NCBI GenBank assembly: GCA_948788915.1
Contig: CAQFOZ010000012.1
Span: 3,344 to 51,531 of the forward strand
Source: an uncultured Muribaculaceae bacterium
Lineage (GTDB): Bacteria; Bacteroidota; Bacteroidia; Bacteroidales; Muribaculaceae
Length of the DNA: 48,188 nt
Direction of reading: 5' to 3'
The notes under the pieces are model-generated. The model worked only from the letters and a program-made list of their open reading frames with translations. It searched no databases and was not told the origin of the DNA. The translations under genes were made by a program, and so were the position numbers. Positions 17,278 through 26,231 of the stretch are shown one piece after another. Positions within the stretch are counted from its first letter, which is position 1; the number at the start of each line of letters is the position of its first letter.

Positions 17278-17924
17278 CCGCCCCCTGTTTGTTTTGAATT
17301 ATATAGTTTGCAGTAGTCTCGAACAGAACATTCGGAACATTCCGGCTTGCGCGCCTTGCAAACATATCTGCCATGCAATATCAGCCAATGGTGAGCAACT
17401 GGCAACAAATGTTCGGGAATATGCCTGACCAATGTGCGCTCTGTTTCGAGCGGCGTCTTCGAATTATCGGTAAGTCCAAGACGGTTACTAACCCTGAAAA
17501 CATGTGTGTCAACAGCCATTGCCCCCTTGTTCCACACAACTGCCAGCATCACATTAGCTGTTTTCCTTCCAACACCCGGAAGCTTCATCAGATTATCAAT
17601 ATCACTGGGCATTTCCCCTCCAAACTCGTCGACAAGTACACGAGCAGCCCTGATCAGATGACGCGTCTTATTATTAGGGAAAGTGACGCTCTTTATATAG
17701 CCATAAACCTCCTCTTCCGAAGCAACTGAAAGAGACTCAGGATCCGGAAATCTATCAAAGAGTGCGGGAGTCACAATATTTATTCTCTTATCGGTGCATT
17801 GTGCCGAGAGTATAACCGCCAATAAAAGATGAAACGGAGTGTCGTAATGCAACTCCGTTTTGGGTTCAGGCATTGTTTCGCTAAAAACTGAAATAATGCC
17901 GTCGTATCTTTCTTTTAATGTCAT
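17253..17924 (-). CDS. nth: Endonuclease III (DNA glycosylase/AP lyase)
   Basis: Base-excision repair enzyme that removes oxidised pyrimidines and nicks AP sites, 223 residues. The helix-hairpin-helix LPGVGRKTANVML carries the catalytic Lys121, and Asp139 is in AVDTHVFRV. The [4Fe-4S] cluster ligands are near the C-terminus in the expected C-x6-C-x2-C-x5-C spacing (CKARKPECSECSVRDYC). A short polar tail follows. Its start overlaps the pheS stop by one base (TAATG), so it is probably translated by coupling in a pheS-nth operon. The 3' end overlaps the convergent membrane-protein gene. Confidence 0.95.
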   Translation of the reverse strand: MTLKERYDGIISVFSETMPEPKTELHYDTPFHLLLAVILSAQCTDKRINIVTPALFDRFPDPESLSVASEEEVYGYIKSVTFPNNKTRHLIRAARVLVDEFGGEMPSDIDNLMKLPGVGRKTANVMLAVVWNKGAMAVDTHVFRVSNRLGLTDNSKTPLETERTLVRHIPEHLLPVAHHWLILHGRYVCKARKPECSECSVRDYCKLYNSKQTGGGQSVIKAR

Positions 17925-18961
17925 TATCTTGCCGATTCAAATTCGCGAAGGAAACGATAATCGTTCTCGCTGAACATTCTAAGATCCTTAACCTTGTATT
18001 TGAGATTGGTGATTCGTTCTATTCCCATTCCAAATGCGTATCCTGAGTAAATATCCGGATCTATACCACAGGCTTTAAGCACATTGGGATCAACCATTCC
18101 ACAGCCAAGAATCTCAACCCATCCGGTGCCTTTACAAAACGCGCACCCTTTGCCTCCGCATATGTCACAACTGATATCCATCTCAGCCGACGGTTCCGTA
18201 AACGGGAAATATGAAGGGCGAAGACGTATCTTTGTCTGCGGTCCGAACATTCTCTGGGCAAATCCCAACAACACCTGTTTCAGATCGGCAAACGACACAT
18301 TCTTGTCTATGTAAAGACCTTCAACCTGGTGAAAAAAACAATGTGCACGGGCACTGATAGCCTCATTTCTGTATACACGGCCGGGGCAGACAATCCGGAT
18401 CGGCGGCTGCGTTTTCTCCATCACACGTGTCTGTACGGATGACGTGTGGGTACGAAGCAGTATTTCTGCGGGATCACGTGAAATAAAGAATGTGTCCTGC
18501 ATATCTCGGGCAGGATGATCCGGTGGGAAGTTAAGCGATTCAAATACGTGCCAGTCATCTTCTATCTCCGGTCCCTCGGCAATGGTGAAGCCCATGGACG
18601 CAAAGATATCCAGCATCTCATTCTTGACAATAGACAACGGATGACGGGTGCCAAGTTCATATGGCGTGGCAGTACGGGTGAGGTCAAGAGCCTCTATGCC
18701 TGAATCGGCAGACTCCGCAAAACTGTTTTTCAACGAGTTTATCTTCTCTGTAGCAAGATTCTTAAGCTCATTGATCTTTTGTCCGACCTCACGCTTCATT
18801 TCAGCGGGAACCGAGCGGAAATCCACCATCAGCTGGGAAATAGATCCCTTCTTGCTTAAATATTTAATACGCAGTTCTTCTACAGCCTGCTTATCGGCGG
18901 CCGTAACTGAAACGATCTCTTCCTTTAACGCGTTAATCTTATCAAGTATCATAATTTTCAA
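17924..18961 (-). CDS. pheS: Phenylalanine-tRNA ligase alpha subunit
   Basis: Catalytic subunit of the alpha2beta2 class II synthetase that charges tRNA-Phe, 345 residues. An N-terminal coiled-coil arm (about 1-90) is followed by the catalytic core with GFTIAEGPEIEDDWHVFESL, DMQDTFF, the motif-2 region RVYRNEAISARAHCFFHQVEG, a Cys-rich CDICGGKGCAFCKGTGW and the motif-3 GMGIERI. pheT is not in the window, so the two subunit genes are separated, as is common in Bacteroidales. The start could be Met1 or Met4 (18952). The promoter is at 19066-19097. Confidence 0.95.
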   Translation of the reverse strand: MKIMILDKINALKEEIVSVTAADKQAVEELRIKYLSKKGSISQLMVDFRSVPAEMKREVGQKINELKNLATEKINSLKNSFAESADSGIEALDLTRTATPYELGTRHPLSIVKNEMLDIFASMGFTIAEGPEIEDDWHVFESLNFPPDHPARDMQDTFFISRDPAEILLRTHTSSVQTRVMEKTQPPIRIVCPGRVYRNEAISARAHCFFHQVEGLYIDKNVSFADLKQVLLGFAQRMFGPQTKIRLRPSYFPFTEPSAEMDISCDICGGKGCAFCKGTGWVEILGCGMVDPNVLKACGIDPDIYSGYAFGMGIERITNLKYKVKDLRMFSENDYRFLREFESAR

Positions 18962-19065
18962 CGTTATCGACCCGTGTATCTGACAATACTGTATTCAATG
19001 AACACAATAACGCACATACACAGCAATGATATTGAAGCCGACTTAAGATTTATCAGCTACATTTG

Positions 19066-19097
19066 CAAATTTACAACTTTTTATCGAAATTGCGAAA
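19066..19097 (-). promoter_or_regulatory. Predicted pheS promoter
   Basis: On the minus strand, TTTCG (19097-19093, one base off TTTG) is followed by 19 nt and TAAATTTG (19073-19066). This places the start of transcription about 100 nt upstream of pheS. Confidence 0.5.
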
Positions 19098-19154
19098 TAC
19101 ACTCGCATATACAATTTGTTATGTAAGATAAATAGAGTTTATACGCCTTATAAT

Positions 19155-19162
19155 TAACTTTG
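19155..19162 (+). promoter_or_regulatory. -7-like box upstream of the SDR gene
   Basis: TAACTTTG fits TANNTTTG and lies 33 bp before the ATG. No TTTG at the proper distance was found, so this is only half of a promoter. Confidence 0.3.
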
Positions 19163-19194
19163 ATTTTTTAATAACTTCTAAAATTCCATATGTT

Positions 19195-19941
19195 ATGAAG
19201 AAAATAATTATTATGGGAGCATCGTCCGGCATAGGGCTTTCGGTTGCCGAAGCACTGGCCTCTCGGGGCGTGAAAGTTGGCCTTGCAGCACGTCGTGTAA
19301 CGAATCTGCGCGAACTCAAAGATAAGTATCCGGACTTCGTAGAATATGAATCCATTGACGTGACACATCAAAATGCTCCGGAAATTCTTGAACGGCTGAT
19401 AGAAAAAACCGGTGGTATGGATATATATTTCCATGTGGCCGGTATTGGAGCAGAGAATCACGACCTGACACCACAAAGCGAAGCGGAAACCGTGACCACA
19501 AATGCCACCGGATTCGCCCGCATGATGTGCGCGGCATACAATTTCTACCGCAACAATAAACAGCCGGGACAAATCGTAGGAATTACAAGTGTAGCGGGCA
19601 CCAATGGCATAGCAAGTATTCCGGCATATTCCGCATCAAAAAAATTCGCGTCAGCTTATATCGTGGCTTTGGAACAGCGCGCAAGACTTGAGAAGGTGCC
19701 GGTAACATTCACAGATATACGTCCGGGATGGGTCAGAACTCCTCTTTTAAACAGCGAAAAATCTTATCCAATGGAGATGACGCTTGAATATGTGACACCA
19801 CTTGTGATCAAAGCGATTGTAAAACATCCAAGAGTTCAGTATATCGACTGGAGATATGAACTCCTTGCAAATCTGTGGAAGCTTATCCCGGATCCCTTAT
19901 GGATAAGATTCCCGATCGAAAAACTTGGTTTGTCGCTATAA
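19195..19941 (+). CDS. SDR-family NAD(P)-dependent oxidoreductase
   Basis: Classical short-chain dehydrogenase of 248 residues. The cofactor motif GASSGIG is at residues 8-14, with AARR after strand 2 suggesting NADP preference. A HVAGIG variant replaces the usual NNAG, the catalytic Ser is in GITSVAG and the Tyr-Lys pair in YSASKKF. The C-terminal 50 residues (WRYELLANLWKLIPDPLWIRF) are amphipathic and aromatic and could touch the membrane, as in lipid-acting SDRs. Substrate unknown. It diverges from pheS and is followed by a non-coding hairpin array. Confidence 0.85.
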   Translation: MKKIIIMGASSGIGLSVAEALASRGVKVGLAARRVTNLRELKDKYPDFVEYESIDVTHQNAPEILERLIEKTGGMDIYFHVAGIGAENHDLTPQSEAETVTTNATGFARMMCAAYNFYRNNKQPGQIVGITSVAGTNGIASIPAYSASKKFASAYIVALEQRARLEKVPVTFTDIRPGWVRTPLLNSEKSYPMEMTLEYVTPLVIKAIVKHPRVQYIDWRYELLANLWKLIPDPLWIRFPIEKLGLSL

Positions 19942-20035
19942 AAATTTCTGAATTCACAGAGCGTTGAATCTAACACGAATTATAATTTAACAGAATATTA
20001 TATTTGTTTTTGGCGCCAGCACCTATACCCAACAA

Positions 20036-20321
20036 TTAGGACTGCGACTTGTCCCCAAGTCGCGAAAACTGTTTTAGAGGAAGTGCATGTAACCGACTGT
20101 TAGGACTGCGACTTGTCCCCTAGTCGCGAAAACTGTTTTAGAAGATGCGCATGTACCCGACTGTTAGGACTGCGACTTGTCCCCTAGTCGCGAAAACTGT
20201 TTTAGAGGAAGCACATGTACCCGACTGTTAGGACTGAGACTTGTCCCCAAGTCGCGAAAACTGTTTTAGAAGATGCACATGTACCCGACTGTTAGGACTG
20301 AGACTTGTCCCCAAGTCGCGA
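20036..20321. repeat. Tandem array: five units of exactly 64 bp, each with a TCCC-loop hairpin
   Basis: Units start with TTAGGA at 20036, 20100, 20164, 20228 and 20292; the last stops after its hairpin. Each contains GCGACTTG or GAGACTTG, loop TCCC, and CAAGTCGC or CTAGTCGC, then a conserved 40-bp linker with AAACTGTTTTAGA and ATGTACCCGACTG. The linkers are almost identical, so they are not CRISPR spacers. A TATATTTG box (19999-20006) precedes the array. The region 19942-20035 shows nothing else. Confidence 0.85.
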
Positions 20322-20446
20322 AATATATAAAGACATCCTTGTTTTATTGTAATATCAGGATTCAATTATAATTTATGGGGTTATTTAATGCCTGCCACTT
20401 TCGATATATAAGACATTTATTAAATTTTGAAAGATTTTACTTTGGT

Positions 20447-20499
20447 TTTGAAACTATTTACATAATTTTATATATCTTTGCACTTGAATTATCAAGTGC
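20447..20499 (+). promoter_or_regulatory. Promoter and leader hairpin of the glycerol-1-phosphate dehydrogenase gene
   Basis: TTTG (20447-20450), a 22-nt spacer and TATCTTTG (20473-20480) form a promoter. It is followed at once by a 20-bp inverted repeat with arms GCACTTG and CAAGTGC (20480-20499), then ATTTTTTATA. The hairpin plus T run looks like a small attenuator or an operator at the start of transcription. Confidence 0.55.
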
Positions 20500-20519
20500 A
20501 TTTTTTATAACAAGAAACT

Positions 20520-21833
20520 ATGAATAAATTTGACAAGATTCTGGAGAATGCCTCAGATACAAAAGCCTTGATTCTTGGTGAAGGCGTTTTAAAAGAGACT
20601 CCGACTTTATTTTCAAAACTCTTTCCCGGGAAGCGTCCGGTAATTATTGCCGATCCGAACACAATGCGTGTCGCAGGAACAGAGCTTCAGCAAATGCTTA
20701 AGGATGCCGGTCTCTCTCCCGAGGATCCATACATATTTACAGATGAAGACCTTCATGCCGAATGGAAATTTATAGAGCGTCTTGATGATTTTCTGGGCTC
20801 CACAGATGCCATAGCTATCGCAGTAGGCTCAGGAACAATCAATGACCTTACCAAACTGAGTTCACAGCACACAGGTAAGAGATACATGACAGTTGGCACA
20901 GCCGCATCCATGGACGGTTACACCGCATTCGGTGCATCCATTACAAAAGACGGTGCAAAACAGACTTTCTCATGCCGTGCTCCACTCGGCTTTGTTGCAG
21001 ATATAAATGTAATAGCAACCGCCCCGGAAGAGATGACGGCCAGCGGTTATGCAGATCTTTTTGCTAAAGTGCCCGCAGGTGCAGACTGGATAATTTCTGA
21101 CGCACTTGGTATCGAGCCTATTGACCATATCGCATTTGACACGGTACAAGGTGGACTTAAAGAAGCCCTCGGAGATCCCGAAGGCCTTAGAAAGGGAGAC
21201 AAGAAGGCTCTTGGTCAGTTGATCGAGGGACTGCTGTTAGGTGGTTTCGCAATGCAGATACACAAAACAAGTCGTCCGGCAAGCGGCGCAGACCATCAGT
21301 TCTCTCATCTCTGGAACATGGAACACCACACAATGGCAGACGGGACAACACCGTCACACGGTTTTCAGGTAGCTATCGGTACCCTGGCATCAACCGCTCT
21401 ATACGAAGAGATGCTTAAAGAAGATTTCAGCAATCTCGACGTTGATGCGTGCGTGGCACAGTGGCCATCACTCGAGGATGCAAAAGCAGAGGCTCTTAAA
21501 ATGTTTGAAGGCACTGACTTCCCGACAATCGGGGCTACAGAAATCGAAGCAAAATATGTGAGCAAAGAGGAACTTGCAAAACAACTGACTATACTTAAAG
21601 AGAATTGGGAAGAGATCAAGGGCAAGCTGAAAGCACAGCTCCTTCCTCTCGACCAACTGAAAAAATCTCTTGCTGAAGTGGGTGCTCCGGTAAAACCGGA
21701 AGATATAGATGTGACTCCGGAAAGACTGCGCGAAAGTGTGTTCCGCGCGCAGCGTATCCGTCGCCGTTTCACTATACTTGACCTGGGTGTTCGCACTGGC
21801 AAACTTGCTGAATGGGTAAAACAGGGACTTTAA
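20520..21833 (+). CDS. sn-glycerol-1-phosphate dehydrogenase (AraM/EgsA family)
   Basis: Cytoplasmic NAD(P)-dependent enzyme of 437 residues interconverting dihydroxyacetone phosphate and sn-glycerol 1-phosphate. The nucleotide site is VGSGTINDLTK (near 100), followed by VGTAASMDGYTA. Metal ligands are likely in the DWIISDA region and the His-rich stretch GADHQFSHLWNMEHH plus SHGFQV. The family includes Bacillus AraM/EgsA and archaeal enzymes. The C-terminal 100 residues are a helical extension. It is monocistronic, with its own promoter and terminator. In Bacteroidales the product's use is unclear: ether-type lipids, a phosphoglycerol polymer, or breakdown of foreign glycerol 1-phosphate are all possible. 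Confidence 0.85.
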   Translation: MNKFDKILENASDTKALILGEGVLKETPTLFSKLFPGKRPVIIADPNTMRVAGTELQQMLKDAGLSPEDPYIFTDEDLHAEWKFIERLDDFLGSTDAIAIAVGSGTINDLTKLSSQHTGKRYMTVGTAASMDGYTAFGASITKDGAKQTFSCRAPLGFVADINVIATAPEEMTASGYADLFAKVPAGADWIISDALGIEPIDHIAFDTVQGGLKEALGDPEGLRKGDKKALGQLIEGLLLGGFAMQIHKTSRPASGADHQFSHLWNMEHHTMADGTTPSHGFQVAIGTLASTALYEEMLKEDFSNLDVDACVAQWPSLEDAKAEALKMFEGTDFPTIGATEIEAKYVSKEELAKQLTILKENWEEIKGKLKAQLLPLDQLKKSLAEVGAPVKPEDIDVTPERLRESVFRAQRIRRRFTILDLGVRTGKLAEWVKQGL

Positions 21834-21869
21834 TCCATAAAACATTATATATTCATATCAATTTCAACA

Positions 21870-21905
21870 GAGTGGCCGGACAAACATCCGGTCACTCTTT
21901 TTTAT
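21870..21905 (+). terminator. Rho-independent terminator
   Basis: An 11-bp stem with one G-T pair (21870-21880 with 21887-21897), a 6-nt loop and a run of T ends the glycerol-1-phosphate dehydrogenase transcript. Confidence 0.85.
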
Positions 21906-21928
21906 ATGCGTCATGATTGTTTATATAC

Positions 21929-22275
21929 GGGAAGTTGAGGACAACTTCCCCTCCTAACTGCCGGACGGCACCCGATGGTTGGGAGGTTGGTTTGTCCCCA
22001 AACCAACAAAACATATCTGTTTATTTAGTCATATTCATTCCAAAACTGCCGGATGGCACCCGACCGTTAGGAGGTTGGTTTGTCCCCAAACCAACTAAAC
22101 ATATCTGTTTATTTAGTCATATTCATTCCAAAACTGCCGGAGGGCACCCGACAATTAGGAGGTTGGTTTGTCCCCAAACCAACTAAACATATCTGTTTAT
22201 TTAGTTATCTCCATTCCCCCAACTGCCGGATGGCACCCGACGGTTGGGAGGTTGGTTTGTCCCCAAACCAACAAA
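21929..22275. repeat. Hairpin array with 88-bp period plus one inverted unit
   Basis: Four direct units begin GGAGGTTGG at 21982, 22070, 22158 and 22247. Each has stem GTTGGTTTG, loop TCCC and stem CAAACCAAC, preceded by CACCCGA and TTAGGA or TTGGGA. At 21929-21962 an inverted unit has a different stem (read on the minus strand GGGAAGTTG, loop TCCT, CAACTTCCC) but the same CAGTTAGGAG lead. This is the same family as the 64-bp array with different stem sequences. Short open frames through it are repeat artefacts. Confidence 0.85.
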
Positions 22276-22304
22276 TACCCTCTCCGACATTGTCCCGTAT
22301 ATAA

Positions 22305-22345
22305 AAAATAAAGATGCGGATCATCAAGACCCGCATCTTTATTTT
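22305..22345 (-). terminator. Terminator of the pyruvate:ferredoxin oxidoreductase gene
   Basis: A 15-bp perfect stem AAAATAAAGATGCGG with its complement (22305-22319, 22331-22345) and an 11-nt loop lies 18 bp beyond the stop. Terminal A4/T4 make it usable in both directions. Confidence 0.85.
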
Positions 22346-22363
22346 CAATATTTTAAAAGATTA

Positions 22364-25300
22364 TTATTTGCTTCGCAGTGCTTCCTCTTCCGGTGTAAGT
22401 TCAGGATCAACACCCCAGTTCTGGGATGCAAGACGTTTGTAATTGTTGTAACGCCATTTTGCATTAGCCTTGGCTGCCTTGAACAATTCATCCGCATCCT
22501 GTGGGAACATCTTGTATAGGGATGCAAAACGCACCTCTCCTTTAAGGAAGTCGTCGAACTTGTCCCAATCAGGCTCTTTGCTGTCGAGAGAGAACGGATT
22601 CTGACCTGATTCCTCAAGAGCGGGATTATATCTCCAAAGATGCCAGTATCCGCAATCAACAGCAAGTTTCTCCTCTTCCTGACTATGTCCCATACCTTTA
22701 CGGATACCATGGTTGATACATGGAGCATATGCAATTACCAAAGAGGGTCCGTCATAAGCCTCTGCTTCACGAATAGCTTTAAGAGTCTGTGCATTATCAG
22801 CGCCCATTGCAATCTGAGCCACATATACGTATCCGTAGGTCGTGGCAATCAGACCAAGATCCTTTTTACGAATTCTCTTGCCTGCTGCGGCAAACTTGGC
22901 TATTGCACCAATAGGTGTGGACTTGGATGACTGGCCACCTGTATTTGAATATACCTCTGTGTCAAGAACAAGGATATTGACATTCTTACCGGATGCAACA
23001 ACATGGTCAAGACCACCGAAACCTATATCATAGCTTGCGCCGTCACCACCGACAATCCATTGACTACGTTTTGTAAGATAATGACTTAGATTAACAACCT
23101 GTTTGCAATCGTCACACTTGTCCGCATTCTTACCGGCCTCAGAGGCGAACTCCCGACCATATTCCTGAGACAGTTTGGCATCATCACGGTTGTCAAACCA
23201 GGCCTTGGCTGCATTGCGTAATGATTCCGGAGCATCTGCATTCCCGGCAATTCTATTGCTTATCTCTTCCAGACGGTTTCTCATCTTCTCGTAACCAAGG
23301 TACATTCCAAGTCCGAATTCGCAGAAATCTTCAAACAAAGAATTAGCCCAAGCCGGTCCATGACCATCGGCATCGGTTGTATAAGGTGTGGATGGAACTG
23401 AACCGGAATAGATTGAAGAACAACCTGTGGCATTAGCTACCATCTGACGGTTGCCGTAGAGCTGTGAAATCAGCTTCAGATATGGAGTCTCTCCACAACC
23501 GGAGCATGCTCCGGAGAACTCGAAGAGAGGCTGAGCAAACTGGCTGTTCTTGACATTAAGCTTGACATCAACGAGATCTGCCTTATTCTTCACATTCTTA
23601 ATCAGCCAATCCCAATTCTTCTGCTGATCAATCTGGCTCTCCTCATGAACCATAGTAAGAGCTTTATTACCCTTTTTACCGGGACATACATCTGCACAGT
23701 TGCCACATCCGAGACAGTCGAGGACATCTACCTGCTGAACAAAACGCATACCGGCCATAGTCTTGCCCATTGCCGGAATTGAATGCTCCTCGCCGAAAGG
23801 TGCTGCCGCAGCTTCCTCTGGTGTGAGGACAAACGGACGGATACATGCGTGAGGACAAACATATGAACATTTGTTACACTGTATACAATTCTCCGGATTC
23901 CATTCTGGTACAAATGCTGCCACTCCACGTTTTTCATATGCGGCTGTGCCCTGCTCCCATGTGCCGTCGGCACGATCGGCAAAAGCGCTTACAGGAAGGA
24001 GATCTCCATCCTGGGCATTGATCGGACGCACAACATTTGTTATGAACGCAGGCGCGTCGGCAGCCACAGGAGCATCATCCTCAAGATCGGCCCATGCCGG
24101 ATCTATTTCGAGTTTGTGATATTCACCTCCGCGGTCAACAGCGGCATAGTTCATGTTAACAACATTATCACCCTTCTTGCCATATGATTTCATGATGAAT
24201 TTCTTCATCTGCTCAACGGCAAGATCAACAGGAATAACTTCCGTTATACGGAAGAACGCACTCTGAAGAATCGTGTTTGTGCGGTTACCCAGACCAATTT
24301 CCTGTGCGATTTTGGAAGCGTTGATATAATAAAGGGTAATATTGTTTTTGGCCAGATATTTCTTAACCTTGTTCGGAAGATTCTTGGCAAGCTCCTCACC
24401 CTCCCATATTGTATTGAGAAGGAATGTTCCGTTGGGCTGCAGTCCGCGGAGAACATCATACATATGTAGATACGCCTGAACATGACATGCAACAAAATTA
24501 GGAGTATTCACAAGATATGTAGAACGGATCGGAGTGTCACCGAAACGAAGGTGGGAACATGTGAAGCCACCCGATTTCTTTGAATCATATGAGAAATATG
24601 CCTGGCAATATTTATCTGTGTTATCTCCGATAATCTTGACAGAGTTCTTGTTCGCACCAACTGTACCATCAGCTCCAAGACCAAAGAATTTAGCCTGGAA
24701 CATACCTTCGTCACCGACATTGATCTCTTCGCTTAACGGGAGTGAATGGAATGTTACATCATCAACTATTCCTATTGTAAAGTGATTCTTTGGCTCTGGG
24801 AGTGAAAGGTTTTCATAAACCTCGACAATCTGTGCGGGTGTCGTATCCTTGGAGCTGAGTCCATAACGCCCTCCGACAATTAGCGGAGCGTTCTCTTTGC
24901 CATAGAAACAATCCTTTACATCAAGATAAAGAGGTTCTCCGTTGGCTCCGGGCTCTTTGGTACGGTCAAGCACAGCAATTCTCTTTGCTGTAGACGGAAC
25001 CGCAGATAGGAAATGTTTGGCGGAGAACGGACGATACAGGTGTACACTGACCAGACCGACTTTCTCTCCATTCTTACGAAGATAATCTATGGTCTCCTTT
25101 ATACATTCTGTCACGCTGCCCATAGCAATGATAACGCGCTCAGCATCAGGATCTCCATAATAATCGAACAGACCGTAATTACGACCGGTGATTTTATTTA
25201 TCTCCTTTACATAGTTCTCTACGATTTCAGGAATTGCCTCATAATAGGGATTGCTTGCCTCTCTGTGCTGGAAGAATACATCGGGATTCTCAGCCATACC

Positions 25301-25954
25301 ACGTGCAACCGGAGCATCCGGATTCAAAGCGCGCTGACGGAATTCGGCAAGTGCTTCTCTATCCAACAGGGGTGCAAGATCCTCCTCACTTAGAGCCTCT
25401 ATTTTCTGTATCTCATGGGATGTGCGGAATCCATCAAAGAAATTGATGAAAGGCACACGTCCTTTGATGGCCGACAAGTGTGAAACTGCCGCAAGATCCA
25501 TAACCTCCTGAACAGAACCCTCGCAGAACATCGCAAAACCTGTCTGGCGAGCTGACATAACATCCTGATGATCTCCGAAAATACTTAATGCGTGAGAAGC
25601 CAAAGTACGGGCTGAAACATGGAACACACAGGGAAGAAGCTCTCCGGCAATCTTATACATGTTGGGAATCATGAGTAACAATCCCTGTGATGCCGTATAA
25701 GTTGTTGTCAACGCACCCGACTGCAACGAACCGTGCAACGCACCGGCAGCACCGGCTTCGCTCTGCATCTCCTGAACGAGAACAGTCTCACCAAAGATAT
25801 TTTTTCGACCGGCAGCAGACCAGTCATCCACATATTCCGCCATTGTTGAGGACGGAGTGATCGGATAGATTGCCGCCACTTCGCTAAACATATAACTGAT
25901 ATGCGCGGCAGCCTGATTGCCATCGCATGTCAGAAATTTCTTTGCTTTGCTCAT
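22364..25954 (-). CDS. nifJ: Pyruvate:ferredoxin (flavodoxin) oxidoreductase
   Basis: Single-chain 1196-residue enzyme that oxidatively decarboxylates pyruvate to acetyl-CoA and reduces ferredoxin, central to anaerobic metabolism. Domain order is complete: N-terminal pyrimidine-binding domain (YPITPSSTMAEYVDDW), transketolase-like and gamma domains, two ferredoxin-type clusters (CIQCNKCSYVC near 690 and CLGCGNCADVCPG near 750), the proximal-cluster segment FSGACSGCGETPY near 811, and the thiamine diphosphate site GGDGASYDIGFGG near 970. The length equals that of typical homodimeric enzymes. It is monocistronic with its own promoter and terminator. Nothing looks truncated. Confidence 0.97.
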   Translation of the reverse strand: MSKAKKFLTCDGNQAAAHISYMFSEVAAIYPITPSSTMAEYVDDWSAAGRKNIFGETVLVQEMQSEAGAAGALHGSLQSGALTTTYTASQGLLLMIPNMYKIAGELLPCVFHVSARTLASHALSIFGDHQDVMSARQTGFAMFCEGSVQEVMDLAAVSHLSAIKGRVPFINFFDGFRTSHEIQKIEALSEEDLAPLLDREALAEFRQRALNPDAPVARGMAENPDVFFQHREASNPYYEAIPEIVENYVKEINKITGRNYGLFDYYGDPDAERVIIAMGSVTECIKETIDYLRKNGEKVGLVSVHLYRPFSAKHFLSAVPSTAKRIAVLDRTKEPGANGEPLYLDVKDCFYGKENAPLIVGGRYGLSSKDTTPAQIVEVYENLSLPEPKNHFTIGIVDDVTFHSLPLSEEINVGDEGMFQAKFFGLGADGTVGANKNSVKIIGDNTDKYCQAYFSYDSKKSGGFTCSHLRFGDTPIRSTYLVNTPNFVACHVQAYLHMYDVLRGLQPNGTFLLNTIWEGEELAKNLPNKVKKYLAKNNITLYYINASKIAQEIGLGNRTNTILQSAFFRITEVIPVDLAVEQMKKFIMKSYGKKGDNVVNMNYAAVDRGGEYHKLEIDPAWADLEDDAPVAADAPAFITNVVRPINAQDGDLLPVSAFADRADGTWEQGTAAYEKRGVAAFVPEWNPENCIQCNKCSYVCPHACIRPFVLTPEEAAAAPFGEEHSIPAMGKTMAGMRFVQQVDVLDCLGCGNCADVCPGKKGNKALTMVHEESQIDQQKNWDWLIKNVKNKADLVDVKLNVKNSQFAQPLFEFSGACSGCGETPYLKLISQLYGNRQMVANATGCSSIYSGSVPSTPYTTDADGHGPAWANSLFEDFCEFGLGMYLGYEKMRNRLEEISNRIAGNADAPESLRNAAKAWFDNRDDAKLSQEYGREFASEAGKNADKCDDCKQVVNLSHYLTKRSQWIVGGDGASYDIGFGGLDHVVASGKNVNILVLDTEVYSNTGGQSSKSTPIGAIAKFAAAGKRIRKKDLGLIATTYGYVYVAQIAMGADNAQTLKAIREAEAYDGPSLVIAYAPCINHGIRKGMGHSQEEEKLAVDCGYWHLWRYNPALEESGQNPFSLDSKEPDWDKFDDFLKGEVRFASLYKMFPQDADELFKAAKANAKWRYNNYKRLASQNWGVDPELTPEEEALRSK

Positions 25955-26043
25955 AATTTATTTATAAATTTTGAATTATAACTTACTTATTTAATTTTAA
26001 ACGCTTTCAAACAGGTACAAAATTGCCCTTTGCGCGAAAAAAA

Positions 26044-26081
26044 TAACTTTCAAAGTTACGAATTTTTAACGTCTTTACAAA
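26044..26081 (-). promoter_or_regulatory. nifJ promoter with overlapping palindrome
   Basis: On the minus strand, TTTG (26081-26078), exactly 19 nt and TAACTTTG (26058-26051) match the consensus fully. The -7 box is half of a perfect inverted repeat TAACTTT-C-AAAGTTA (26044-26058), a candidate operator at the transcription start. The leader would be about 90 nt. Confidence 0.75.
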
Positions 26082-26231
26082 ATAAAATGTTCTATTCCCC
26101 CTGTTTATTCCCTCTGTTTGTTTAAAATAGACATTCCGTAACAACCTTTCATCTGTCAAATCCACATACAATTCCAGAAACTGTGTAGAAACTGTCGAAT
26201 GTTCCCTAACGATGGAGACTGCACCCGACGC

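Noticed and set aside
20036..22275. CRISPR arrays
   Set aside because: Unit linkers are nearly identical between units, so they are not spacers, and no cas gene is present. The hairpins are TCCC-family repeats.
21917..22304. Short + strand open frames with Pro/Gly-rich repeats
   Set aside because: They are made wholly of the 88-bp hairpin repeat and of an unrelated terminator, and have no plausible start context.
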